NCBI GenBank assembly: GCA_022823405.1
Contig: JAJDXD010000103.1
Coordinates: forward strand, 1 to 35,069
Length of the DNA stretch: 35,069 nucleotides
Reading direction: 5' to 3'
DNA from: Gammaproteobacteria bacterium
Lineage (GTDB): Bacteria; Pseudomonadota; Gammaproteobacteria; Arenicellales; JAJDZL01
Made by a program: the position numbers and the translations under genes. Shown in pieces: positions 16,831 through 25,600 of the stretch; within the stretch, counting starts at the first letter, position 1; every line of letters starts with the position of its first letter. The notes beneath the pieces were generated by a model, which was not told where the DNA came from, ran no database searches, and saw nothing but the letters and a program-made list of their open reading frames with translations.

Positions 16831-17964
16831 TTGACGATTCGATTTTTACATACTGCTGACTGGCAAATTGGCAAAGTTTTCAGGTTTGTGGACCAGGAGA
16901 CAATGGGTGTATTGCAAAATGCCAGACTTAATGCTATTGATCGACTTGGCAAAATTGCGGTTAAACAGGAATTGCGGTATGTGTTCGTAGCCGGTGATGT
17001 CTACGATGCAGAAAATCTCTCGACCAAATCACTCAATCAGCCACTTGAGCGAATGAGGAAATATGGAGATGTCCATTGGTACCTATTGCCTGGTAATCAT
17101 GATCCTAACCGAACCAATGGTCTGTGGTATCGGCTGAGAAAAGGTTTGCCAGCAAATGTCCATATTTGTGACGAGTCTGCTGCGCTGTACATTGAATCCG
17201 AAACTGCTGCAATTCTACCTGCGCCACTTCATCACAAGTCCACACTTGAAGACCCGACCGAATATATGGACAGTGTCGACCTTCCAAGCGAGTGTATACG
17301 CATCGGTCTCGCTCACGGGTCAGTTGCGAAATTCGGTTCGGGAGAAGGCGCCACAACGAATTACATCAATCCTGATCGACCAAAAACAGCGGGCCTAGCC
17401 TACTTGGCTTTGGGTGACTGGCATGGACAGCGCGAGATTAATTCACGTTGTTGGTATAGCGGAACGCCAGAGACTGACGCATTTGATGTGACAGGCGGTG
17501 GAAAAGCACTAATCGTTTCTTTAAATAGCAATACTTCTGAGCCGAATGTAAAGTCAGTTTCAACCGGTGAGTTCAGATGGGAAACGATCAGTGAAACGGT
17601 TGCCTCTCGAAGTGACATCGAACGGTTACAGACCAAATTGAGCGGTCTTGACGACCATCTCGAACAGTATTTGGTGCGGTTGCAGGTTGAGGGCTTGATT
17701 TCGCTTGAAGAGCGCACTTATTTTGATGAAATCATCGCCGAGCGCTTTGAAGCTTCATTTCTGCATTTCGTTGTAGATAACGAGCATCTGCACGTCAAGG
17801 TAACAGATGATGATATCGCTATGCTTGATGTTGGTGGCTTTGTCAAAACTGCTGTTGATGAGTTGAGGAAGCGATTGGGTTATCCCGATGAGCAAGTGAG
17901 TAAACTGGCTGCCCAAGCCTTGACTCGGCTGTACGTTGAACTCAAGAAAATTGAGGTGAACTAA
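16831..17964 (+). CDS. SbcD/Mre11/YhaO-like metallophosphoesterase, DNA repair exonuclease subunit
   Basis: 377 residues. Calcineurin-like metal motifs are in order: HTADWQIG (D10), GDVYD (D56), GNHD (N89-D91), AHGS (H162) and LGDWHG (D196, H198). Two positions differ from E. coli SbcD: DxH is DxQ (Q12), and HxH is DxH (D196). The C-terminal half (from about 240) has the helical part that binds the ATPase. The start is TTG, fixed by GGAGGAC just upstream. The next gene, an SbcC-like ATPase, begins 2 bases after the stop. The pair should form a Mre11-Rad50-type complex acting on DNA ends. Partnership is strong; the substitutions make the exact activity uncertain. Confidence 0.85.
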   Translation: MTIRFLHTADWQIGKVFRFVDQETMGVLQNARLNAIDRLGKIAVKQELRYVFVAGDVYDAENLSTKSLNQPLERMRKYGDVHWYLLPGNHDPNRTNGLWYRLRKGLPANVHICDESAALYIESETAAILPAPLHHKSTLEDPTEYMDSVDLPSECIRIGLAHGSVAKFGSGEGATTNYINPDRPKTAGLAYLALGDWHGQREINSRCWYSGTPETDAFDVTGGGKALIVSLNSNTSEPNVKSVSTGEFRWETISETVASRSDIERLQTKLSGLDDHLEQYLVRLQVEGLISLEERTYFDEIIAERFEASFLHFVVDNEHLHVKVTDDDIAMLDVGGFVKTAVDELRKRLGYPDEQVSKLAAQALTRLYVELKKIEVN

Positions 17965-17966
17965 TC

Positions 17967-20663
17967 GTGATCATCAGATCTATAGCGGTCAATCAATTTA
18001 TGAAGTTCGACCAACCCGTTGAAATCGCCAGACTTGATGAAAAACTTAACATCATCGCAGGACCGAATGAAATGGGTAAATCGACGATTTTGAGTGCGAT
18101 ACGGGCTGCGTTTTTTAATAGACATCGATTAATGAATAAGGAAATTAGAGACTTACAGCATTCACAAAACAAGGGGTCTCCATCCGTTCGAGTAGATTTT
18201 GAGATTGAAGGCGAGCAGTACCAGATCAGGAAAAGGTTTCTCAAACATCAGATAGCTGAACTTAGGTTTCCCGATGGCAGACTCATCAAGGGTGATGAGG
18301 CGGAAGAAGAGTTATCAAATTTACTTTCGTTTGATGACTCGGGTAGCTTAGATGGCCAACCTAAAGAAATGTGGAATCTGTTTTGGGTTGAGCAAGGCAA
18401 GTCATTCACACCGGTTGATGTTTCTGAAGGTGCGCGTTCGGGTCTGCAAACGGTTCTGGAGTCGCAGGTCAATACAGTGCTTGGTGGAAGACGTGGTCGG
18501 AAACTGATTCATCTTTTCAGTAATCAGTTAGCTGAATACCTTACTCCTACAGGTAGAGAAACGAAGAAGTTTAAACAGTTCAGCGCACATGTCGATTCTG
18601 TGCAAGATGAAATTGAAGAATTGGAAACAAAACGAACCAGCTTAATCAGAGATCTAGAACGTCTGGAAACTTGTCAGCACAGCCTCAAGCGATTGGAGGA
18701 GGATGAATCAAACAAATTAGAGGGGAAGGAACTTAGGCAATTCAAAGAAAGATATGAAGCCCTGCGTCAGATCGAATTGAAAATTGAAGCCGCCAGCGGA
18801 GAACTTGGGCAAACAAAGGAGAAACTTTCATCATTGCAAAATGAACGGCAGATTTTGCGCGACTTCAGGAGGGATTTAAGCAGAGTTCTTGTGGAATTTG
18901 GTGACTTGGAAGAAGGGTTGAAGGACTTGTGCGATCAGGAACAGAAATTGCTTTCGAGGAAGACCAAGATACAAAGTACTGTTGACGCGTTAGAGCACCA
19001 GATTGTCGACGCGGATAAATTTGTTGAGATCAAGAAGGACATTTTGTCACTAGCACAGCAGTGGTCGAAATGCACTGACTTGGAACAACGGCTTGAACTT
19101 GCAACTGCAGCAGAAACACGGAGAGTGGAAAGTCTTAAAGCCGCAAACAAGATTTTAGTTTCTGAACAAAATTTGCGTGAAATTGAACACGTCCATTCGG
19201 AGTTGGAGTCTGCAAAGGCAACAATCACTGCGAACGCGACTGAAATTGAATTTCAGCTGAATGCAGGCGGTGATGTGGGAGTCACTGTCAACGGTGAATC
19301 ACTCAAAAGCGAACATCATAAGCTTGAAGCTGTGACGGAAGTTGTGATTGATCTCCCTGATCGGGGGACTATTTGTGTAAAACCCGCTGTCGATAACGCT
19401 GATCAGTTATTGGAAGCACACCGAGTAGCGGAAAAGAACCTTGAATCCATGCTTGCAAAGGTAAGCGCAGATTCAGTGGAAGACGTCAGACGGTTAAATG
19501 AAGTGCGAAAAATTTCGTTGCAGGAAGCAAAATCAGCAGAACGCGAGGTCCAAGCTCATCTACCAGAAATTGACCAGGTTGAGGGTGGAATTGAATCTAT
19601 CAAAGTGAAGTTGGCACAGCAGAAAAATCAGCTTTTCGCCAATGCCGAGAAACTTGGTTCGACCGAGATTCCCAAAGTCAAGGTGGCAGAGGAATTGCTG
19701 ATTCAGTCTGAAGATGCTTTATCTCAGTCGCGAATTAGTTTGGATGCACCGGCGAAGGAACTCAGGCAAGCAGAGAATAGATTGGCAGCTGCTAGGCTTG
19801 AAATTGCCAACGTGCAGGGACGAATCGAAATTCAATCACAGCAAATTAAAGACCTTGAAACCAAAATTGATTTGCGTGGTGGTGATAAGAGGATAAGAGA
19901 GGTTGAAAGACGAATTGATCAGATCGAATCGCAAGTTAAGCAACAAGAGAGTGACCTAAAAAAACTGAAAGATGAATTCGATGAAGCAGAGATTCAACTA
20001 GTTTGGGCGCGTATCGGGCGTTTGGAAGACAAAATTCGCAATCGACAAAGGCAAATTCAGGAGCTTCGCGATGAAATCAATCAACTGATTGGTCGAATCG
20101 AATCCCAGGAAGGTGCCGGAATTGATGAGCAGATTGCACAGAAACAGCGTGAGTTAGAGCGCGCAAGGGACGAGTATGACAAGGTCGAAAATGAAGTACA
20201 GGTACTCAAGCTGCTGCGTGACACTCTGTCGAATGCACAGCAGGAATCGACGGAACGATATTTGTCACCGGTTAAATCACAGATACAACCCTATCTGAAT
20301 GCGCTGTTTCCAAACGCAAAGATTGAATTTGACGATGAATTGAACATTATTTCAATAGACCGGAACTTCAGTGAATCATTTCAAAATTTGAGCATAGGCA
20401 CTCAGGAGCAAGTTGCGGTTCTTGTACGGTTGACGTTTGCTGAACTCCTAGCTGAAAAGGGTCGACCCGCAACTGTAATTCTTGATGACGCGTTGGTGTT
20501 TTCCGATGAAGAAAGGCTGAAAACGATGTTCGACATCCTATACAGGTCATCGCGAAACGTTCAGATCATTATTTTGACGTGCAGAGAGTCGTTATTCGAA
20601 GATTTGGGTGGTAGGGTGCTCACCTTAAATCAGATCAATGAGGGTGAATTTCAATCAGGCTGA
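17967..20663 (+). CDS. SbcC/Rad50/YhaN-like ATPase without zinc hook
   Basis: 898 residues. An SMC-type N-terminal half holds Walker A GPNEMGKST (32-40). A very long coiled coil follows, then a C-terminal half with LSIGTQEQVAVLVRL in place of the ABC signature and Walker B VILDDAL. No CxxC zinc hook is present. Instead, around residues 431-480 there is a short beta-rich insert (GGDVGVTVNGESL, VIDLPDRGTICVKPA). This architecture fits YhaN-like DNA repair ATPases rather than canonical SbcC. It starts with GTG right after the SbcD-like gene and is certainly cotranscribed. It probably loads on DNA ends and gates the nuclease by ATP hydrolysis. Confidence 0.85.
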   Translation: MIIRSIAVNQFMKFDQPVEIARLDEKLNIIAGPNEMGKSTILSAIRAAFFNRHRLMNKEIRDLQHSQNKGSPSVRVDFEIEGEQYQIRKRFLKHQIAELRFPDGRLIKGDEAEEELSNLLSFDDSGSLDGQPKEMWNLFWVEQGKSFTPVDVSEGARSGLQTVLESQVNTVLGGRRGRKLIHLFSNQLAEYLTPTGRETKKFKQFSAHVDSVQDEIEELETKRTSLIRDLERLETCQHSLKRLEEDESNKLEGKELRQFKERYEALRQIELKIEAASGELGQTKEKLSSLQNERQILRDFRRDLSRVLVEFGDLEEGLKDLCDQEQKLLSRKTKIQSTVDALEHQIVDADKFVEIKKDILSLAQQWSKCTDLEQRLELATAAETRRVESLKAANKILVSEQNLREIEHVHSELESAKATITANATEIEFQLNAGGDVGVTVNGESLKSEHHKLEAVTEVVIDLPDRGTICVKPAVDNADQLLEAHRVAEKNLESMLAKVSADSVEDVRRLNEVRKISLQEAKSAEREVQAHLPEIDQVEGGIESIKVKLAQQKNQLFANAEKLGSTEIPKVKVAEELLIQSEDALSQSRISLDAPAKELRQAENRLAAARLEIANVQGRIEIQSQQIKDLETKIDLRGGDKRIREVERRIDQIESQVKQQESDLKKLKDEFDEAEIQLVWARIGRLEDKIRNRQRQIQELRDEINQLIGRIESQEGAGIDEQIAQKQRELERARDEYDKVENEVQVLKLLRDTLSNAQQESTERYLSPVKSQIQPYLNALFPNAKIEFDDELNIISIDRNFSESFQNLSIGTQEQVAVLVRLTFAELLAEKGRPATVILDDALVFSDEERLKTMFDILYRSSRNVQIIILTCRESLFEDLGGRVLTLNQINEGEFQSG

Positions 20664-20947
20664 TTGTTTCAGATAGAGACAGTGAGTGGAATTCAATACC
20701 GACCGAGATGCCTATCTCACAACCTGTTCTGGCTGGCTAGTCGTTCACATTCGAATCTAATTTGAATCTCAATAGTATGGGTTCTACTTGATTTGCAGAC
20801 TCAATCTGTCATCTGGCTCTGTAATCTAACTGTGGTGTAACGAAAAAGATGATCTGAAAATTCACTGCATTCTGAATGAAGTTGTCAATTCATAAAATAT
20901 AAAATCCAATTTCTGACAGCGATCTAATACGGAATCTACACTTGGAA

Positions 20948-21823
20948 ATGACCAGCGATCAACGACTATCAATCGAACAGGTTGAGCATTATCAGGAGTT
21001 TGGGTACGTTGTAGCGAATTCCGGACTCGATGAAAGTTTACTAAGCAGTATGGATGAAGAACTTGACGGTTGGATTGAACTCAGTCGGAATCACGAGGCC
21101 AACTTTGGTGAAACTGTTGACGGGAAGTCTCGATTTGATCTCGAAGTTGGCCATACTCGGGAAATTCCCAAACTTCGCCGTGTAGCTAATCCAGCTGATA
21201 TTTCAGAAGTTTTTCAGGAAGTTCTTTGGGACGGTCCAATTGTCGATATGGTCTCACAACTGGTTGGTCCAAATGTTCGATATCACCATTGCAAGCTCAA
21301 TATCAAGCTGCCAAAAATGGAAACCCGAGTTTATTACCATCAGGACCAGTCTTATGATCCGCACACCAACGATGACATGCTTGCAATTCTGCTGATGCTT
21401 GATGATACGAGTGAAGAGAATGGATGTTTGCGTGTCGTTCCAGGGTCACACAAAGAACGCTACTCTCATTTTCAGAACGGGCACTATGTCGGGGCAATCG
21501 ATGCATCGTTTAATGAGGAATTTGATAGACGGGCAGTGTCAATTGTTGCCAAACGCGGCGATATCTGTTTCATGCACTGCTGGACTGTGCATGGTTCTGA
21601 AATCAATCGCTCTGATCAAGCGCGGCGCCTGCTGATCTGTGACTACAACGCTGCAGATTCTTACCCATTGCTACCGCCAGCGTTACCTTCGAAGTTTAGT
21701 GGCAAAGTAGTACGCGGCAAACCAAGTCCGGTCGCCCGATTGCGAGATGCGGAAATTGAAATGCGCACACCTTACTCTCAAGATTCCTTCTTTGAGATTC
21801 AAGGGCAGCCGTCAGCGACATAA
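20948..21823 (+). CDS. Phytanoyl-CoA dioxygenase (PhyH) family protein
   Basis: 291 residues. The Fe(II) ligands of 2-oxoglutarate oxygenases are visible: H131 and D133 in YYHQDQSY, and H215 in HCWTVHGSEINRS, with a 2-oxoglutarate-binding Arg about 12 residues later (QARRLL). NGCLRVVPGSHKERY is typical of PhyH. Such enzymes hydroxylate or demethylate diverse small substrates. I prefer ATG 20948; a TTG lies in frame two codons earlier. The DUF1028 gene begins 15 bases after the stop behind a strong ribosome binding site, so both likely act on one pathway. Substrate unknown. Confidence 0.88.
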   Translation: MTSDQRLSIEQVEHYQEFGYVVANSGLDESLLSSMDEELDGWIELSRNHEANFGETVDGKSRFDLEVGHTREIPKLRRVANPADISEVFQEVLWDGPIVDMVSQLVGPNVRYHHCKLNIKLPKMETRVYYHQDQSYDPHTNDDMLAILLMLDDTSEENGCLRVVPGSHKERYSHFQNGHYVGAIDASFNEEFDRRAVSIVAKRGDICFMHCWTVHGSEINRSDQARRLLICDYNAADSYPLLPPALPSKFSGKVVRGKPSPVARLRDAEIEMRTPYSQDSFFEIQGQPSAT

Positions 21824-21838
21824 GAGGAGGATCTGAAC

Positions 21839-22516
21839 ATGACATTTTCGATAACTGCAGTCGAACCAGAAACTGGTCATGTTGGAGTCGCAATCACCAC
21901 ATCAAGCATCGCAGTCGGAAGTCGCTGTCCCTGGGTTCGAGCAGGGGTAGGAGCAGTTGCAACTCAAAATATAACAGACCCGACTCTCGGGCGAGCGATG
22001 TTGGACTACATGGAATCTGGTGATAATGCCAAAAAAGCGATTCTCAAAGTGATAGATGGCGAAAGCAATCTCGAGTACCGTCAATTGACCGCTGTGGATT
22101 TGAATGGAGTTGTGGGCCATTACACCGGAAAGAATATTCTGGGGACCAATTCAGTTGAAGTTGGAGCATGCTGTGTAGCTGCCGGTAATCTTCTGGCGAA
22201 CGAAAAAGTCCCTCAGGCGATGGTTGCCTCTTTCGAGAATCGCGACAAATCCAGACATTTTGCGGAAAGTTTGCTGAATGCACTGCAAGCGGGTTTGGAT
22301 GCAGGCGGCGAAGAAGGTGAGGTTCGTTCGGCTGCCGTACTGGTAGCGAACCAAGTGGCTTGGGCTGACGTCAACCTACGGGTTGATTGGGCCGATAATC
22401 CAGTGACTCGCCTTCGGTCTCTTTGGCAGGTATACGAACCGCAGCGAGCCGACTATGTGACTCGTGCCGTATCGCCAGGTGATGCACCGTCATATGGCGT
22501 TCCCGGCGACATGTAG
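21839..22516 (+). CDS. DUF1028 family protein (Ntn-hydrolase-like)
   Basis: 225 residues beginning MTFSITAVEPETGHVGVAI, followed by TSSIAVGSRCPWVRAGVGAVATQ, the hallmark of DUF1028. Also seen are GHYTGKNIL, CVAAGNLLA and, near the end, VNLRVDWADNPVTRL. The fold is predicted to resemble Ntn-hydrolases; no activity is established to my knowledge. AAGAGGAGG precedes the ATG. It is cotranscribed with the PhyH gene, and such pairing may point to breakdown of an amide or lactam-like compound, which is inference. Confidence 0.88.
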   Translation: MTFSITAVEPETGHVGVAITTSSIAVGSRCPWVRAGVGAVATQNITDPTLGRAMLDYMESGDNAKKAILKVIDGESNLEYRQLTAVDLNGVVGHYTGKNILGTNSVEVGACCVAAGNLLANEKVPQAMVASFENRDKSRHFAESLLNALQAGLDAGGEEGEVRSAAVLVANQVAWADVNLRVDWADNPVTRLRSLWQVYEPQRADYVTRAVSPGDAPSYGVPGDM

Positions 22517-22532
22517 ATTGAAAATCCCAATC

Positions 22533-22578
22533 ACACCATAAACTCAATATGGTGTATTAGCTCACTCAGTTTGAGTGA
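22533..22578. terminator. Convergent hairpins between DUF1028 and HisN-like genes
   Basis: Two perfect stems. ACACCATA (22533-22540) pairs with TATGGTGT (22548-22555) around a 7-base loop, and TCACTCA (22562-22568) pairs with TGAGTGA (22572-22578). The second covers the stop codon of the minus-strand gene. There is no long T run, so termination efficiency is uncertain. Confidence 0.4.
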
Positions 22579-23366
22579 ATCAGTTCCAGACATTCTTCAT
22601 GCAATTTTCGGTTTGAAGCGGCCAGCACTTGTTTTCCGGAGCCAAGTCTGATCGGTTTCCCATTCCAGTCGGTGATGATGCCATCCGCTCCTTCGACCAC
22701 CGGTACCAATGCCATCAAGTCATAAGCTTTCATATCAGCTTCCATAACTACGTCGATGTAGCCAGACGCGAGCAGTCCGTACGCGTAGCAATCAGCTCCG
22801 AATCGCCTTTCTCTGGCATTCAGTGAAACCCGATTGAATAACTCACGCTCCTCATCAGAGAACATATCGATTGATGTTGCAAACACTGCGGTGTCAGTCA
22901 GACTTCGATCTGGATTTGCGCGGCAGGGCCGTCCTTTCCAGGTTGTTGCGAATCCGCGCGCACCGCACCATCTTTCTTTCATGGCTGGTAACTCAATAAT
23001 ACCCACGATTGGCTCAGAATTTTCAGTGAGTGCAATTAGCACACCAAATGTCGGTAATCCGTAAACAAACGCCATGGTGCCGTCGATTGGATCAATACAC
23101 CACTTCAATTGCTTTTCTGAGGTCGTATCGCCATATTCCTCGCCGAAAAAGTCGTGATCAGGAAACTGTTCCATTACTCTGACTCTTGCCATTTCTTCTA
23201 TTGCACAGTCCGCTTCGGTCACCCAGGTATCATCCGGCTTAGTCCACTGTTTCTTCGACTGTCGATAGTAGTGACGGGCAATATCGCGCGCTTTATCGGC
23301 GATGCCATTTGCAAATCTTAAAAAATTTGCTATGTCTTGCTGGCTGCATTGTGTCAGGTTTGTCAT
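22566..23366 (-). CDS. Inositol monophosphatase-family protein, HisN type
   Basis: 266 residues. The metal-binding motifs of the Li+-sensitive phosphatase family are complete: GEEYGDT (Glu), WCIDPIDGTMAFVYGLP (two Asp) and YDLMALVPVVEGADG (Asp). The sequence AFVYGLPTFGVLIAL and the length agree with histidinol-phosphate phosphatases of the HisN group, which dephosphorylate L-histidinol phosphate. Myo-inositol-1-phosphate or another sugar phosphate is also possible. No his genes are nearby. The gene is divergent from the acetyltransferase gene. Confidence 0.85.
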   Translation of the reverse strand: MTNLTQCSQQDIANFLRFANGIADKARDIARHYYRQSKKQWTKPDDTWVTEADCAIEEMARVRVMEQFPDHDFFGEEYGDTTSEKQLKWCIDPIDGTMAFVYGLPTFGVLIALTENSEPIVGIIELPAMKERWCGARGFATTWKGRPCRANPDRSLTDTAVFATSIDMFSDEERELFNRVSLNARERRFGADCYAYGLLASGYIDVVMEADMKAYDLMALVPVVEGADGIITDWNGKPIRLGSGKQVLAASNRKLHEECLELIHSN

Positions 23367-23483
23367 ATCCCTTCAGTAGTGCCGTAAGGTAAAATCGAGG
23401 CTTGCTTTTGGCATATCAGATGATTGTCGAATGCGTCGCAAATTTTACGCCGAAATACCTGTATGAAACCAGAAGGATGAACC

Positions 23484-23981
23484 ATGAAGATTCAGCGTGG
23501 AGGTTTGGACGATCCTCGGGTTCATGAACTAATTGAAATCCATTTTGAACAGGCACGTGCCGAAACAGCCCCTGCAAGTGCCCATGCTTTGGATTTAAGA
23601 GGATTGAAAGGCTCTGATGTGGAGTTCTGGTCCATGTGGGAGAACAGCGACCTAGTGGCTATCGGTGCCATACAAAGGTTGTCGCGTGATCACTACGAAA
23701 TTAAATCAATGCACACCATCAGCCACAAGAGACGTGGTGGAATTGGCAGTAAGATGTTACTTCACATTATTGACTTCTCGCGTGCTAACGGCGCGAAACG
23801 ATTGAGCCTTGAGACAGGTTCATGGGAGTATTTTAGGCCAGCACGCGCCTTGTATTCGAAGTACGGCTTTGTTGAGTGTGAGCCATTTGCTGACTACGTA
23901 TTGGACCCGAACAGTGTCTTTATGACGCTAGATTTGAATATACAACCTTCCATTGAAACTTTGAATGCGCACGACTGTTGA
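23484..23981 (+). CDS. GNAT-family N-acetyltransferase
   Basis: 165 residues. The acetyl-CoA-binding motif A is HKRRGGIGSKMLLHIIDFSR, preceded by a beta strand (YEIKSMHTI) and followed by AKRLSLETGSWEYFRPARALYSKYGFVECEPF, the end of the GNAT fold. The LETG segment and the overall pattern resemble the YsnE/PsiE-like subgroup. It transfers an acetyl group to an unknown amine. AGAAGGA lies just before the ATG. Confidence 0.85.
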   Translation: MKIQRGGLDDPRVHELIEIHFEQARAETAPASAHALDLRGLKGSDVEFWSMWENSDLVAIGAIQRLSRDHYEIKSMHTISHKRRGGIGSKMLLHIIDFSRANGAKRLSLETGSWEYFRPARALYSKYGFVECEPFADYVLDPNSVFMTLDLNIQPSIETLNAHDC

Positions 23982-24072
23982 AATGACTTCCATTCAAATG
24001 GGAATCATGTAGTTAAGTTGGCAAAATCGGAATTTTAGAATTTACTTTCTAACAATGGATTTAAGAATTTAG

Positions 24073-24310
24073 CTAGCAGAAAATTATGAGAAAGTCGAAC
24101 GAAAACGGGTTAGCCTCTACGAGTTTATGAACCAGTTTGAAACTGGACAGGATGCGATGGAATACATTGCATCAAGACGCTGGCCTCGTGGTCGTGTATA
24201 CCCTGAATGCGGTTCAACGAAAACTTTCAACTGACTGAATAAAATCCAAGCACCTGAAATGGTATGCCGCTACTTGTGTATCGCAGCCGAAGTGGTCTCC
24301 ACACCCGTAG
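24073..24310 (+). pseudogene. Remnant of IS1595-type transposase N-terminus (zinc ribbon)
   Basis: In the frame of 24073-24234 the translation contains RVSLYEFMNQF, DAMEYIASRRWPRGR and PECGSTKTF, then a stop. This is the typical opening of IS1595-family transposases, ending in the first half of a zinc ribbon; the first Cys of CPxC has become Tyr. The reading continues in another frame (KHLKWY..TC at 24248-24277) and ends at 24310. No catalytic domain or clear terminal inverted repeats remain. Its own start codon is lost (TAG at 24070). It is dead debris from an old insertion. Confidence 0.6.
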
Positions 24311-24390
24311 AATTCTGCCGTCTGAATCGGGTTAAATTTTGTTATGCCAGTTGCCATTGGTTCAGTTTAATCTGCCTCAATTGAATAAAT

Positions 24391-24768
24391 TTACTCGGAT
24401 ACTGATTCGGAAACATCAGCCATCTCCGTCTCATTAGCGTGTTTGAGCAGTTGCAGGGTATCTGCCATTTCCGCCTGAACGGTCGTCAATTCAGTACTGT
24501 TCAGGTCTGAATTATTCAGCAAATCTTGCCATGCGACGATACGCTGCTCGAGCAGTATGAATCGTTGTTCTTGTTTCTCCAATATAGACTCATAAAGCCC
24601 ACTGGATTCCCGCAATGTTAACTCAACCATATTTACACAATCGTTGCCGATTTGTTTTTGCACGAAAATGCTATACCAGGAAATTACTCCAATAACGAGT
24701 AAAAATACAATAGAGACGTGAGTAGTAGAGGCTGGCGAAGCCAAATAGTTTTTCAGGGATTTAATCAT
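24391..24768 (-). CDS. Small single-pass membrane protein, unknown function
   Basis: 125 residues. A transmembrane helix at about 18-35 (VSIVFLLVIGVISWYSIF) is followed by a hydrophilic, probably helical region of 90 residues (ELTLRESSGLYESILEKQEQRFILLEQR) with an acidic end. The topology suggests a short cytoplasmic N-terminus and an extracytoplasmic coil, similar in outline to the sensor or stalk region of membrane regulators but with no output domain. GGAGG stands at good spacing before the ATG, which argues that it is real. I do not recognise a family. It sits beside an insertion sequence remnant. Confidence 0.5.
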   Translation of the reverse strand: MIKSLKNYLASPASTTHVSIVFLLVIGVISWYSIFVQKQIGNDCVNMVELTLRESSGLYESILEKQEQRFILLEQRIVAWQDLLNNSDLNSTELTTVQAEMADTLQLLKHANETEMADVSESVSE

Positions 24769-25600
24769 GAAGAGACCTCCGTGTTTCGGTTTTTTGAAGT
24801 GGTTTTATTCTAGAACGAAACTAAGAACTTGATCAGAGACGTGCGACGATTCAAATCTTGAATTCGTGACATAATCGTTGGTAGTTGTGGAATTCTGTAT
24901 TGATGACATATTAGTGATTGTAATGGAACGGATGCTTCCACAAAAATTGGTAAAGGTGATCGTTGCTCTGTTGAGCAACCGATAAATTTGGAATTCAAGA
25001 TTTATCGTTTGAAGATTTTTTGTGGGTAACTGAAGAGTGTACCAACCAATGGCATATTGATGGATGCGTGGTGGTTTGAAAAGCCGCAACAGATTCCCCA
25101 AATGACTGACTTCGAGTTTGACAATTTTGTTTCGATCCATAGGTGATAAGTTACCACCCAAATAAAAATCACGAAAGCAATAATCCTCCAAAAAAATCGA
25201 AAAAATTGGACTGATTTTCACTCGTCAACTCAAACATAAAATCCTCATTCAAAACGGTGCCGAGGGACATCGCGTTGCCGTGTGAGATCTGTATTGGGAG
25301 GAACTTTCGGTGAACGGTATCGCTAGAGATGAATAAGCTAGGAATACCTGTGAAAAAATTGGTGATTCCACCACTGGGCAACATCAGAGATGCTGAAAAA
25401 AAATATTTGCGGCTTATTTCAGGTTCGTTTGATAACCCCTTGTGAGTTAAGATTCGAGGTGGGGTTGATATTGTGCAGTTCACGTCAGAGAAGTTCGACG
25501 TAAGCCGAATTTAGGGATTTGTAGAGAAAATTTTTTTATTATGCCTCTGAAATCGCTTATATAAATTGACACATTTGACGGCACGGCCATCTCAACTATT
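24769..25600. other. AT-rich stretch with poor coding signal
   Basis: About 830 bases before the Old Yellow Enzyme gene with homopolymer T/A runs and no well-supported gene apart from the doubtful broken frames described separately. No tRNA, terminator or clear repeat was seen. Confidence 0.5.
24805..25483 (-). pseudogene. Possible frame-broken gene, very weak PilZ resemblance
   Basis: Two overlapping minus-strand frames (25483-25169 and 25221-24805) could be halves of one decayed gene, joined by a frameshift near 25200 in a T-rich run. The first contains HRKFLPIQI followed later by a strand-like stretch. The second contains CFRDFYLGGNL and, farther on, AIGWYTLQLP and QIYRLLNR. The order faintly recalls PilZ domains (RxxxR, then DxSxxG, then IGxxF). 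The motifs are too degenerate to assert, ribosome binding sites are absent, and the region may simply be non-coding. Confidence 0.2.
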
